A stretch of DNA of 64,000 nucleotides from Thermosulfuriphilus ammonigenes (GTDB lineage: Bacteria; Desulfobacterota; Thermodesulfobacteria; Thermodesulfobacteriales; ST65). The translations under genes were made by a program, and so were the position numbers. Position 1 is the stretch's first letter, and the number at the start of each line of letters is the position of its first letter. Positions 16,753 to 25,364 of the stretch are shown piece after piece. The notes beneath the pieces were generated by a model. That model made no database searches. It worked only from the letters and a program-made list of their open reading frames with translations, and was not told the DNA's origin. The stretch covers positions 302,576 through 366,575 of the forward strand of contig NZ_CP048877.1 of the NCBI RefSeq assembly GCF_011207455.1, in the 5' to 3' direction.

Positions 16753-17439
16753 ATGCTCAAGGACGGAGAAAAGGGTGCGGTGCTTCAGCGAGACAAGACC
16801 ACCTACGCCATTGTTCCCCACGTGCCTCTGGGAGTGGTCACCCCGGAGTTTCTGCGGAAGATCGCCGACATCGCCGAAAAGTATGGGGCCAAGGCCCTCA
16901 AGCTGACCAGTGCCGACCGGATTGCCATTGTCGGCGTCGCCGAAGAAGACATAGATCGCATCTGGGAGGAGCTAGGAGTCAACCCTGGCGCTGCAGTAGG
17001 AGCCTGTGTCCGGAGCATCAAGGTCTGTCCCGGCACAACCTTCTGCCGCCTGGGGCAGCAGGATTCCCTGGGTCTGGGGGCTGAACTTGATCGCCGTTAT
17101 CACGGCTATAATCTGCCGGCCAAATTCAAAATCGGCGTGGCCGGTTGCCCCAACCAGTGTTCGGAGACCTGCATCAAGGATCTGGGGTTCATCGGCAAAG
17201 GCAAGGGCTGGACAGTAACGGTTGGCGGATGCGGCGGTGCCCGGCCGCGTCTGGCCCAGACCCTTATCGAAGGGGTTTCCACTGAAGAGGCCCTGGAGAT
17301 CGCCGATCGGATCATCAAATTTTATGAAAAACACGCCAAAAAAATGGACCGGCTAGGACGACTCATTGACCGCATAGGCTTCGAGGAGTTCAAGAAGGCC
17401 ATTCTGGGAGAAGAGGCCGGAGAGAAAAAGGTAGCCTAA
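16753..17439 (+). CDS. Small siroheme-[4Fe-4S] sulfite (or nitrite) reductase
   Basis: A 228-residue protein with an N-terminal ferredoxin-like half (VPHVPLGVVTPEFLRKIADIA) and the siroheme/[4Fe-4S] motifs C-x5-C (CPGTTFC) and C-x3-C (GCPNQC). SETCIKDLGFIG and VTVGGCGGARPRL then follow. This single-module size matches the low-spin assimilatory-type sulfite reductase of sulfate reducers (about 220 residues), half the length of CysI or NirA. It would reduce sulfite to sulfide, or nitrite to ammonia, in the cytoplasm. It forms an operon with the upstream Rrf2 regulator. Confidence 0.88.
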   Translation: MLKDGEKGAVLQRDKTTYAIVPHVPLGVVTPEFLRKIADIAEKYGAKALKLTSADRIAIVGVAEEDIDRIWEELGVNPGAAVGACVRSIKVCPGTTFCRLGQQDSLGLGAELDRRYHGYNLPAKFKIGVAGCPNQCSETCIKDLGFIGKGKGWTVTVGGCGGARPRLAQTLIEGVSTEEALEIADRIIKFYEKHAKKMDRLGRLIDRIGFEEFKKAILGEEAGEKKVA

Positions 17440-17476
17440 AATAATAAAGGGGGGGATCTCCCCCCTTTATTATTTT
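17438..17476 (+). terminator. Strong terminator hairpin after sulfite reductase gene
   Basis: The stem pairs AAAATAATAAAGGGGGG with CCCCCCTTTATTATTTT around a 5-base loop. It begins in the stop codon and ends in T-rich sequence. The symmetric flanks could also terminate the convergent cytochrome gene on the other strand. Confidence 0.85.
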
Positions 17477-17491
17477 AAAGAAAGTGTTTGG

Positions 17492-17752
17492 TTATTTTCT
17501 TTGGGAGAGAAAATCGATGATCTCCTTACGCTCATCTGAGGTAAGTTCTGCCCCGTGTCGGATCATCCGATCGATGGTCTGCTCCCACCAGGCACGCCCC
17601 TGGCGAGCCTTATAAATACGCTCTGTGGTATGACAGATGGTGCAGCGTTTTTTGATCAAGGCCTCAACCTCTCTGTTCTCCCCCGGACCACGATCGCAGG
17701 CCCAGAGAAAGATAGAAGCAAGCAGAAAAACAGCCATCAACAATCTCCTCAT
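17492..17752 (-). CDS. Small monoheme c-type cytochrome lipoprotein
   Basis: An 86-residue protein. The signal peptide MRRLLMAVFLLASIFLWAC has a lipobox Cys19. One heme site is present (CTICH, in LIKKRCTICHTTERIY), and a conserved-looking RAWWEQTIDRMIRHGAELT segment follows. This pattern matches short cytochromes in which a Met downstream (here in DRMIRHG) serves as second ligand. It faces the sulfite reductase operon and shares its terminator region. The redox partner is unknown. Confidence 0.85.
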   Translation of the reverse strand: MRRLLMAVFLLASIFLWACDRGPGENREVEALIKKRCTICHTTERIYKARQGRAWWEQTIDRMIRHGAELTSDERKEIIDFLSQRK

Positions 17753-17922
17753 ACAGAACCTCTCTCGAAAAGTATTTATTAAAAGATTTTAATTATTCTA
17801 AATCAGTCCGAACAGGCTTCAATTAAAATCTTCAACCTCAACCCAAGACCTCGCAAAGCCGACCAGATGGGCTACAATTAGGAAACCCCAAGACCGGAAA
17901 GCCTTGATCTAAGGAGTAGCTC

Positions 17923-18435
17923 ATGGGGGCCATTGTTCGACTCATTTACGCCATTGTCCTTACTGTCTGGGTCCTTCACCCTAGCCGGGGGTTTTACGCC
18001 TATGCCGGGGCCATCATCTCTACCCTCTCCTGGCTTATCTTTCTTCAGAGACGAGCTGAAGAACAGATCCGCCCCTTTGAACCCCGGCTTAAAAGAGAAC
18101 TCTCCGAAGAAGATCTCTCCAGGCTCAAACAATACGGGGCCTTTTTCCTGTGGCCCCATATCTGTCGGGCCTTTTCTTATTCCTGTAGTTTTTTTGTCTA
18201 TGGGGCCTACCTAGCCGCCATTCTCTTTGTCCTCAGGCACTATTACCTTCAGACCGTAGTAGCTATTCTGGGAACATTCCCCATGGAGTGGGCTGCCAGA
18301 CAGTTTCATCCCATCCGCCACATAAATTCCAAAGCCAAGAGGAAACCGGCCCGCTATCGAGCCCTTAAGGAATCTCTTGAACGAGTGGCCGAATTTATGC
18401 GCACCCGCTGGTCCGAAGTAATCTCCCATCAGTAG
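17923..18435 (+). CDS. Membrane protein of unknown function
   Basis: I do not recognise this 170-residue protein. An N-terminal hydrophobic stretch ([38 protein letters not shown]) probably makes two membrane helices, followed by a charged loop ([19 protein letters not shown]). A further hydrophobic block ([28 protein letters not shown]) and a basic C-terminus follow. Its end overlaps the convergent dgt gene by 7 bases. An ATG and a GGAG-like site upstream support the start. Confidence 0.65.
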   Translation: MGAIVRLIYAIVLTVWVLHPSRGFYAYAGAIISTLSWLIFLQRRAEEQIRPFEPRLKRELSEEDLSRLKQYGAFFLWPHICRAFSYSCSFFVYGAYLAAILFVLRHYYLQTVVAILGTFPMEWAARQFHPIRHINSKAKRKPARYRALKESLERVAEFMRTRWSEVISHQ

Positions 18436-19466
18436 ACCAGCCAGGGCCGGGGGATGAAGAGCTCCTTGTAGAGGTTAAGGGCATAACGGTCGGTCATTCC
18501 GGAGATAAAATCGCAGGCAATACGATGACGCGAAGTCTCCGGCCCATAAAGGGTGGCCTCCTTTTCCCAGATGTTCTCCTGGGCCAGAAAATATTCATAA
18601 AGCTCACGCAGGAGTTTTTCGGCCTTGATAAATTCGGCATGAACGGTGGGAGATTCATAGACATTCTCGAAGAGAAAATCCCTCAAGGCCTCCATGGCCT
18701 CAAGGACTGCCGGATCAAGATGAAGCCGGCCATCGTCGGCCTCTTTGGTCTTTTCAACCAGAGAACGAACCATGGTTCCGATACGCTGGGAATGACGGCT
18801 CCCTAAGATCTTAAGGCACCAGCGGGGGATATCATCCATGGTAATCACCCCCGCCCTGAGAGCGTCATCCAGATCATGATTGATGTAGGCAATTATATCG
18901 GCCACCCGCACCACCTGGCCCTCCAGGGTTGCCGGCCCATCTTCTGGTCCGGGAATAATACTGGCCCGGCCCTTGGAGTGTTTGAGGATTCCATCCCTTA
19001 CCTCCCAGGTGAGGTTTAGCCCCCGGCCGTTTTTCTCCAGAAACTCCACTACCCGAAGCGACTGCTCATAATGGCGAAAGCCGCCAGGATGAAGATCATC
19101 AAGGACCTTCTCTCCGGCATGTCCAAAGGGTGTGTGGCCCAGATCATGGCCGAGAGCGATAGCCTCCGTTAAGTCTTCATTAAGCCTTAAGGCCCGGGCG
19201 ATGGTCCGGGAGATCTGGGCCACCTCCAGGGTGTGGGTCAACCGGGTACGGTAATGGTCTCCGGTAGGAGAGAGAAAGACCTGGGTCTTGTGTTTAAGGC
19301 GTCTGAAGGCCTTGGAATGAATAATGCGGTCACGATCACGCTGAAAGGCCGTTCTCAGAGGGCACTCGGCCTCAGCCCTCTGGCGCCCTCGACTTCGAGA
19401 AGACAGAGCGGCATAGGGCGAAAGCGTTTTCTCCTCAAGCTCTTCCAGGTAGCCCCTGAGATTCAT
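18429..19466 (-). CDS. dgt: Deoxyguanosine-triphosphate triphosphohydrolase-like HD protein
   Basis: The ATG at 19466 gives [20 protein letters not shown], the normal N-terminus of dGTPase type 2 proteins; an ATG at 19529 would add 21 residues. HD-domain metal and active-site residues are clear: [28 protein letters not shown], then [15 protein letters not shown], and later [17 protein letters not shown]. Enzymes of this family hydrolyse dGTP or other dNTPs to the nucleoside and triphosphate. It is divergent from lptF, and the region between them carries no room for separate long promoters. Confidence 0.92.
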   Translation of the reverse strand: MNLRGYLEELEEKTLSPYAALSSRSRGRQRAEAECPLRTAFQRDRDRIIHSKAFRRLKHKTQVFLSPTGDHYRTRLTHTLEVAQISRTIARALRLNEDLTEAIALGHDLGHTPFGHAGEKVLDDLHPGGFRHYEQSLRVVEFLEKNGRGLNLTWEVRDGILKHSKGRASIIPGPEDGPATLEGQVVRVADIIAYINHDLDDALRAGVITMDDIPRWCLKILGSRHSQRIGTMVRSLVEKTKEADDGRLHLDPAVLEAMEALRDFLFENVYESPTVHAEFIKAEKLLRELYEYFLAQENIWEKEATLYGPETSRHRIACDFISGMTDRYALNLYKELFIPRPWLVY

Positions 19467-19537
19467 ATCCTGGTCTGCTCTCTCTCTCATCTGCCGCCGC
19501 TTGTCAAGGCCTTGGGCCCCCTGTAGCATTGTCTTTT

Positions 19538-20647
19538 ATGGGACGAATTATCTTTGGCTATATCTTCCGGGAGCTTTGGAGCCCCTTTCTTATCTCTCTT
19601 TTCTCACTTACCAGTCTTCTTTTGACCATAAGGATGATCCCTCTCTCTGGTCTGCTTCTTAAAGAGCGGGCCGGGGTTTCGGAGTTTTTCCAGGTCTTTC
19701 AATCCCTTTATCCCTATTTTTTGGTCTTCTGTCTGCCGATGTCCGCCCTGGTGGCCAGCCTGGTGGCCTTCTTGCGCCTTTCTCAGGACAGTGAACTTCT
19801 GGCCTTTGAGGCCCTGGGGGTAAGCTTCTATGAGCTTTTGGCCCCGGTGACCACCTTTGCTCTAATCGTCTTTTCTCTAACCATGCTGGTCACCGTCTAT
19901 GTCTTGCCCCAGAGTAAGGCCAATTTCCGTCAGTTTATGCGTCATCTTTTAAGTCAGAAGATCGCCCGAGGCCTTCCGGAGAAGACCTTTGCCTCAGAGA
20001 TTCCTGGTCTGACCATCTACGCCGGCCAGACCCACGGGGGAGGGCTAAGATTACGGGAGGTCTTCCTCTACGACGGCCGGAAAAAGGATCCGGAAAGCCT
20101 TATCCTGGCTCAAAGTGGTCGAATAGACCCCAAAGGCCCTACCCTTATCCTTAAAGACGGTGTTATCCACCGCTTTTATCAAAAGCAGGACAAAGGAGAG
20201 ATCATCCGTTTTGGCACCATGACCATCAAGCTAACCCTTGGTGCCCCCCCAGGTACTGCCAAAAGGCGGGGTGAGATGGGGCTCCTTGAGCTCAGAGAAC
20301 GGGCCAAAGATTTTCCTCCAGGAAGCAAACGTCGTCTCAAGCTGGAGAGCGAATTTCACAAAAGACTGGCCTTCCCCTTTGCTTCCATAATCTTTAGCAT
20401 CTTGGGGGCCGCTCTGGCCGCCCAGATAAAAGGATCAGGCCGGTCGGCCGGAGTCAGCCTGGCCGTAATCCTCTTTCTTCTATATTACGGGGCCCTAGCT
20501 GGAGCCACAGGATTGGCTGAGACGGGGAGGATCCCTCCTGTTTTATCCCTCTGGCTTCCTAACATCTTTTTCGGCCTTCTTTCTGGAGGGCTGGTCCTGC
20601 TCTCTGGCCAGAGTCTCAAAATTACCCTCGGCAGGAAGAAACCATGA
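19538..20647 (+). CDS. lptF: LPS export ABC transporter permease LptF
   Basis: A 369-residue permease of the YjgP/YjgQ family starting at ATG 19538. Helices are seen at FRELWSPFLISLFSLTSLLLTIRMI, VFCLPMSALVASLVAFLRLS and FALIVFSLTMLVTVYVLPQ, then a periplasmic beta-jellyroll domain (IPGLTIYAGQTHGGGLRLREVFLYD), then C-terminal helices (FPFASIIFSILGAALAAQIKG). With LptG and the ATPase LptB it extracts LPS from the inner membrane, so the organism has an LPS outer membrane. It overlaps lptG by 4 bases. Confidence 0.93.
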   Translation: MGRIIFGYIFRELWSPFLISLFSLTSLLLTIRMIPLSGLLLKERAGVSEFFQVFQSLYPYFLVFCLPMSALVASLVAFLRLSQDSELLAFEALGVSFYELLAPVTTFALIVFSLTMLVTVYVLPQSKANFRQFMRHLLSQKIARGLPEKTFASEIPGLTIYAGQTHGGGLRLREVFLYDGRKKDPESLILAQSGRIDPKGPTLILKDGVIHRFYQKQDKGEIIRFGTMTIKLTLGAPPGTAKRRGEMGLLELRERAKDFPPGSKRRLKLESEFHKRLAFPFASIIFSILGAALAAQIKGSGRSAGVSLAVILFLLYYGALAGATGLAETGRIPPVLSLWLPNIFFGLLSGGLVLLSGQSLKITLGRKKP

Positions 20648-21720
20648 GGCTTATAAGTCGCTATATTCTTCAAGAATACCTGCGTGTTCTTTCCATATTG
20701 GCTCCAGCGGTAGTGGGGCTCTATCTCCTGGTAGATTTCTTTGAAAAATTAGACGAATTCATGGCCGTTAAGGGAGGACTCTCTCTTGCCTGGCGATACT
20801 ATCTCTATCGGGTTCCGGCGGTGATTGAGGAACTCCTGCCCTTGGTGCTTTTCCTCTCGGCCCTCATCACCCTGGCCCTCCTGGCCCGGGGGCATGAACT
20901 CCTGGCCCTGAGGGCCTGTGGCTTTTCTCCCTGGGAGATCCTGGCCCCTTTAGTCTTGACCACACTGGCCATGGCTACTCTTTCCATCCCCCTGTCTGAG
21001 GCCCTGGTCCCCTGGGCCACGGCCAAGGCCGAAGAGCTCTGGCAGGTAGAACTTAAAAAGGAGCGTCCCCGGGGAATCCTTATCGGTGAAAGGCTATACT
21101 TTAAAGGCGAAGATGGCTTTTACCTGGGGCTGGTCCTGGATCCGGAAGGCCGAAGGCTCAAAGACTTCTGTTTCTTGGCAGTAAGTTCCTACCCTCTTCC
21201 GAGGCTTATCCTTTGGGCCAAGGAGGCCACCTGGGAGGGAGGAGTCTGGCGGCTAAAAGATGGAGAAAAGCGCCAACTTGAACAACAAACCTACCAACGA
21301 AGCCTCTTTGAGGAGAAGCTTGTCTCCCTTAAGGCCTCCCCTGAGGATTTCCTGGCCCTTAAGCGCCCGCCAGAGGTAAAGGATCTCTTTGCCCTCTGGG
21401 GACAGATAGAACTCTTTTCTCGAGCAGGCCTTAAGACAGCCCCCCTGGTTACCGAGTTTTTCAGGCGCATCATCTACCCCTTTATGGCCCCGGCCCTCTT
21501 TCTCCTTGGCGGAACGTTCTTTGTCTCCCGGAGGGGAAAGCACATTATCGCCACAGGTATCTCTCTAGGACTGGTCCTCGGCGTGGCGGCCTGGATCATC
21601 TGGGGGCTGGCTAATACCCTGGCCACCTCAGGAAGGATATACCCCCCCTTGGTAGTAGCCACTCCCCCCCTGCTTTTTGCCCTGGGAGGTCTGTGGCTTC
21701 TGAAGAAAAGTTCAACCTGA
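20644..21720 (+). CDS. lptG: LPS export ABC transporter permease LptG
   Basis: A 358-residue paralogue of LptF with the same plan. N-terminal helices are RYILQEYLRVLSILAPAVVGLYLLVDFFEKL and LPLVLFLSALITLALLARGHELLALRACG. A periplasmic domain spans about residues 130-250, and three C-terminal helices follow (IIYPFMAPALFLLGGTFF, GISLGLVLGVAAWIIWGLANTLA, LVVATPPLLFALGGLWLL). The RACGFSPWEIL coupling helix contacts LptB in this family. It starts in the lptF stop (ATGA). Confidence 0.93.
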   Translation: MRLISRYILQEYLRVLSILAPAVVGLYLLVDFFEKLDEFMAVKGGLSLAWRYYLYRVPAVIEELLPLVLFLSALITLALLARGHELLALRACGFSPWEILAPLVLTTLAMATLSIPLSEALVPWATAKAEELWQVELKKERPRGILIGERLYFKGEDGFYLGLVLDPEGRRLKDFCFLAVSSYPLPRLILWAKEATWEGGVWRLKDGEKRQLEQQTYQRSLFEEKLVSLKASPEDFLALKRPPEVKDLFALWGQIELFSRAGLKTAPLVTEFFRRIIYPFMAPALFLLGGTFFVSRRGKHIIATGISLGLVLGVAAWIIWGLANTLATSGRIYPPLVVATPPLLFALGGLWLLKKSST

Positions 21721-21732
21721 TTCTAATGTCCT

Positions 21733-22309
21733 CTAATTAGAATCTTCTTTTAGTATTTTCTTATGGGCGGTATCATCCGGTGCCTGACCAAACCTCTTAG
21801 TTAACTCCTTCCAGAATTCTCGGTCTCTCATGTATCCATGACAGGCAGCACAGGTGTTCACCCGGAGAATTCGATCCAGCTCTTCTTTATTAAAGGGTCT
21901 GGCTCCCTCAGCCCAGCCCTTTCTTCTGGCACCTGAGCATCGGTGTCCTCCACCGCAAGATTACCATAGAGCGACTCCCTGGTCTTCTGAGCCACCCAGG
22001 TGTAGCGGGCCCCGCTTATGAGCCCCGCACTGGTAGCATGAAGACTTTTTTAAGCCGAGAGACAATGTCCATATGGCATTGACCAAAGGCTTTATCAACC
22101 ACTCTTGAGTCAGAAGGGTTTCGCCAAAGACTCCGATGGGCCTCGTCTTTGGCGGTGGCTTGGGGATTGCCGCGGTAACATGTTTTGCAGAACACGGGGA
22201 TATCTAAACCGAACTCTGGTCCGGGAACAACCGACACAAATTCTCTTTTAGGCTGAAAAAAAGCCTCTGGCCCCCAAAGGAAGGCTTTACGATCTAAAAG
22301 AGACTTTCC
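21733..22309 (-). pseudogene. Multiheme c-type cytochrome remnant
   Basis: Three pieces in different frames make one cytochrome. Upstream: PVFCKTCYRGNPQATAKDEA to FGQCHMDIVSRLKK. After a one-base loss in an A run near 22048 it continues as SLHATSAGLISGARYTW, QKTRESLYGNLAVEDTDAQ. It then joins KGWAEGARPFNKEELDRILR and VNTCAACHGYMRDREFW to a proper stop at 21733. The first heme site reads CKTCY instead of CxxCH, the start codon and signal peptide are missing (TAA at 22310-22312), and the heme-rich middle is deleted. The pieces are recognisable as one family, so this is a decayed gene. Confidence 0.8.
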
Positions 22310-22316
22310 TTAAGCC

Positions 22317-23081
22317 TTAATATTCTTCTGGAGAGTAGCCGGCCTCGGAGGAGCGGTGGATGTCCACCATCTTCATGCCACCAGGATACTCCTTACTCTC
22401 ATAGCGAACAATGCGGCCAATCTTCTTGGTAATGCTAGCGATACGAAGGGCCTGCTCCTTGATCACCGAAAGCGAGGTGTAAAGGGGATGGGATGGATCC
22501 AGCTCCATAAGGAGAAGCTCTATCTTGCCCAGGATGATCTGCAGGGGCTGATTAAGTTCATGAGAGGCCGCTCCGGCCATCTCTAAGATCCCTTCAAGGC
22601 GGATTCGCTCCTGTTTTTCAAGCTGGAAGTCTTTGATCCGAAAGGCCACCCGGATGCGGGCGATAAGTTCTTCATAGTTGATGGGTTTGCGCAAAAAATC
22701 ATCCGCCCCGGCCTCAAGGGCATAGACCTTACTGTCTTGAGCATCAAGGGAGGTGACCATTATCAGATAGGTATCCTTGAACTGGTCATCAAGACGCACC
22801 TGGCGACAAAACTCGATACCATCCATCCCGGGCATCATCCAATCGACAACAACTACCGGCGGATGGTGCTCTCTGAGGAGATTCAGACCCTCGAGGGCGC
22901 TTCTAGCCGTGATGGCCCGATAACCCGCCTTTGTCAGCCTTTTCTCAAAGATCCGGAGTAACATTTCGTCATCGTCCACCACCAGGACGGCCTTCTCCGG
23001 CACCTTTTGGTCACTATGATCCATAACTACGCCTATATGTTTTTTTCTCTCCAAACCAGAAGTTATGTCCATCTCTTTCAT
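22317..23081 (-). CDS. Response regulator receiver fused to a histidine-kinase-type dimerisation domain, no ATPase domain
   Basis: The ATG at 23081 has GAGG 6 bases upstream. Residues 30-150 are a receiver: AVLVVDDDEMLLRIFEKRL, phosphoacceptor Asp in VVVVDWMMPGMDGIEF, Thr in IMVTSLDAQDS, Lys in DDFLRKPIN. Residues about 165-235 resemble a kinase DHp helix pair with the phosphorylatable His in AGAASHELNQPLQIILGKIELL. No HATPase region follows; the protein stops after MVDIHRSSEAGYSPEEY. It could be a phosphorelay intermediate that receives and passes on phosphate. The adjacent cytochrome remnant gives no target. Confidence 0.8.
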   Translation of the reverse strand: MKEMDITSGLERKKHIGVVMDHSDQKVPEKAVLVVDDDEMLLRIFEKRLTKAGYRAITARSALEGLNLLREHHPPVVVVDWMMPGMDGIEFCRQVRLDDQFKDTYLIMVTSLDAQDSKVYALEAGADDFLRKPINYEELIARIRVAFRIKDFQLEKQERIRLEGILEMAGAASHELNQPLQIILGKIELLLMELDPSHPLYTSLSVIKEQALRIASITKKIGRIVRYESKEYPGGMKMVDIHRSSEAGYSPEEY

Positions 23082-23207
23082 TTGGTCCTCAAAACAATAG
23101 GTCATAAAAGAAAAAAATCAAATCTAAACATAGTGATTACAGATCAATCCTTCTTCACTTAGAATCGAGAAAACATGAATAAAAATTTAATTCAATCCTG
23201 TTACTTT

Positions 23208-23870
23208 TTAGTTAGAGTGATGTTGCTTTTTGGTTAAAGCCAGAATAATTATTCCTGCCCGGCGATCAATCCCCGGTCGGGGTGTCTCCTGCCCTATCCT
23301 TTGATGGTCAGGTGGATTAAAGATGGCCGAAACGGCCGTCTTTATCTCAAAGCCGACCCGACCTACTAGTAACTTCACCTCTTCGGGATCAAAAAAGTGG
23401 GCCAGGCTATAAAGGGGATGACCCTCTTTGGCCTTCTCCTGATACCATCTCCCCCAGGAAGAAGCCCGGTTGATAAAGGCCAATCGGAGTTCACCTTCCC
23501 GGCCAAGAACCCGGCTAGCCTCTTCAAGGGCCTTTACCGGGGAGACCAAAAAACAGAGACTAAATAGACAAAAGACAGTTCGAAAGACTCCACTTCTGAA
23601 AGGTAAAGCCTCCGCCTGCCCACAAATAACCGTAATCCCCCGTCTCCTGGCTATCTGGAGCATGGATAAAGCCGGGTCAAGACCAAAACCCACTTTAAGA
23701 GGCCCGGCGAATCGGCCCGTTCCCACTCCCACCTCTAAAGAAGGCTGAGAAAAAGGCCCTAATAGATCGAGGGCCTTGAGCTCTAGGCCATAGAGAGGAT
23801 TTTTCTCATACCAGGCATCATAGGCCCGGGCCTGCTCATCAAAGGCTCGAGCTACCTTTTGATATTCCAC
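23208..23870 (-). CDS. Class I SAM-dependent methyltransferase (type 11)
   Basis: A 220-residue protein with LEVGVGTGRFAGPLKVGFGLDPALSMLQIARRRG carrying motifs I and II. Then GQAEALPFRSGVFRTVFCLFSLCFL (motif III/IV) and a REGELRLAFINRASSWGRWYQ region follow. This is the UbiE/type-11 pattern; the substrate is unknown. It begins 2 bases after the stop-side of mrp (mrp start lies upstream, stop at 23873), so the two are one transcription unit. Confidence 0.85.
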   Translation of the reverse strand: MEYQKVARAFDEQARAYDAWYEKNPLYGLELKALDLLGPFSQPSLEVGVGTGRFAGPLKVGFGLDPALSMLQIARRRGITVICGQAEALPFRSGVFRTVFCLFSLCFLVSPVKALEEASRVLGREGELRLAFINRASSWGRWYQEKAKEGHPLYSLAHFFDPEEVKLLVGRVGFEIKTAVSAIFNPPDHQRIGQETPRPGIDRRAGIIILALTKKQHHSN

Positions 23871-23872
23871 CT

Positions 23873-24964
23873 TTAGGGAGAACAGGCCTTAAGTCTTTCC
23901 AGCTCTACAGCCCTAGCCCTTACTTTTTCGGCAATTTGGGCAAAAATAGCCCCAACATTACTGGTAGGGTCTAGGGCGGCCGGTTTACCTCGATCCCCTC
24001 CCTCTCTTACTTGAGGTTCGAGAGGGATTTTGCCCAAAAAGGGAACCCTTAGTTGCTGGGCCATTTTCTCTCCCCCACCCTCACCAAAGATATCTACCTT
24101 TTCCTCAGAGCCGTCTGGACGAATCAATCGCAAAAAGGACATGTTCTCGATCAGGCCGATCGTCGGCACCTTGAGATCCTCAAACATGCCTACACAGCGG
24201 GCGACATCAGAGAGGGCGACTTTCTGAGGGGTGGTGACAATAATGGCTCCCCGGAGGGGAAAACTCTGGGCCACGGTTAAGGGAGCATCACCTGTGCCAG
24301 GAGGAAGATCGACCAGGAGGAAATCCAGAACACCCCACTCCACGTGAGCCGCAAACTCTTTAAGGGCCTTCATAATGAGCGGCCCCCGCCAGACAATAGG
24401 TTGCCCCTCCGGGGCCAGAAGCCCCATGGAGACCACCTTCACCCCGTATCTTTCTGGAGGAATAAGCATACCCTCTCGGGTAAAGGGCCTTTCACCCTCC
24501 AGGCCCATCAAGATATGGACATCTGGACCATGGATATCGGCATCGAGAATGCCGGCCTTAAGCCCTTTCTGAGCCAAGGCTACCGCCAGGTTGACGGCTA
24601 CAGTGGTTTTGCCTACACCGCCTTTTCCGCTGGCGACAGCTATTATATGGCGGACATCTTTTATCCCCCGGGCCTCCTCTTCCTGAGACCGGCGTCCAAA
24701 GATCTTCTCCCGCTCTTCAGGGGTCATAGCCGTCAGCTCCACCTCCACCGACTCCACTCCCTCAAGGGAGGCTACGGCGGCCCGGACATCCTCTCGAATC
24801 TGGGACTTCAGCGGACAACCGGCAATAGTTAAAGCGACAACCACCTTCACCCGCCCCTGGTCTATAAAGAGGTCTCTGATCATCCCCAAGTCCACCAGGC
24901 TCCGACCAAGTTCGGGGTCCTTTACCCCCTTGAGGGCCTCAATCACTTGCTCCCTAGTAACCAT
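23873..24964 (-). CDS. mrp: Mrp/ApbC (NBP35-type) Fe-S cluster carrier ATPase
   Basis: A 363-residue protein. Residues 1-90 form a MIP18/DUF59 domain (VKDPELGRSLVDLGMIRDL, VVVALTIAGCPLKSQI). The P-loop NTPase follows with the deviant Walker A ASGKGGVGKTTVAVNLA, then DADIHGPDVH and LLVDLPPGTGDAPLT. The CxxC usually near the end of Mrp proteins that bind Fe-S clusters is not visible; the C-terminus ends ERLKACSP. It probably loads or carries Fe-S clusters. Neighbours are a NifX-like protein and a TrxB-like flavoprotein. Confidence 0.9.
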   Translation of the reverse strand: MVTREQVIEALKGVKDPELGRSLVDLGMIRDLFIDQGRVKVVVALTIAGCPLKSQIREDVRAAVASLEGVESVEVELTAMTPEEREKIFGRRSQEEEARGIKDVRHIIAVASGKGGVGKTTVAVNLAVALAQKGLKAGILDADIHGPDVHILMGLEGERPFTREGMLIPPERYGVKVVSMGLLAPEGQPIVWRGPLIMKALKEFAAHVEWGVLDFLLVDLPPGTGDAPLTVAQSFPLRGAIIVTTPQKVALSDVARCVGMFEDLKVPTIGLIENMSFLRLIRPDGSEEKVDIFGEGGGEKMAQQLRVPFLGKIPLEPQVREGGDRGKPAALDPTSNVGAIFAQIAEKVRARAVELERLKACSP

Positions 24965-24981
24965 ATCTGGCTCCTTTTTAT

Positions 24982-25302
24982 TTAAGAGATCTCTCCCAAG
25001 TTGCCCGTCCGAAGGGCCTCCTCTACCGAGGACCAGCTCCCAGTAATTACCTGAATTCCCAGGCGCTTAAGAGCCTCTCGGGCCTTTGGCCCCACCCGTC
25101 CAGTAACTACCACCCGAGCTCCCTTTTCAGCCACCAAAGAGGCGACTTTTATTCCCGCCCCCTGTGACTCAAGATAAGGATTCTCTAAAGTCTCCACGTT
25201 GCCTGAGCTGGTCTCATAGAAGAGAAAATACGGGCTTCGACCGAAACTCTCCTCCATAGGAGCAGAAATTTCCTTACCCTTAGCCGTAAAACAGATCTTC
25301 AT
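24982..25302 (-). CDS. Dinitrogenase iron-molybdenum cofactor domain protein (NifX/NifB C-terminal-like)
   Basis: Starting at ATG 25302 gives MKICFTAKGKEISAPMEESFGRSPYF, the normal N-terminus of the small NifX-like proteins. GAGIKVASLVAEKGARVVVTGRVGPKAREAL then completes the ribonuclease-H-like fold. Members bind Fe-S or Fe-Mo cofactor precursors. In non-nitrogen-fixing anaerobes they commonly sit next to Mrp/NBP35 ATPases, as here (17 bases apart), and their role is not settled. GGAGGGG lies just upstream of this start. Confidence 0.85.
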   Translation of the reverse strand: MKICFTAKGKEISAPMEESFGRSPYFLFYETSSGNVETLENPYLESQGAGIKVASLVAEKGARVVVTGRVGPKAREALKRLGIQVITGSWSSVEEALRTGNLGEIS

Positions 25303-25364
25303 GGCCCCCCTCCCCAAAAACTTGGAATTTAAATTATTGAGATTACACTAATTTAGTCGGCGGG

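Noticed and set aside
22016-22237. A 73-residue small protein
   Set aside because: It is the first piece of a cytochrome pseudogene read from a chance GTG.
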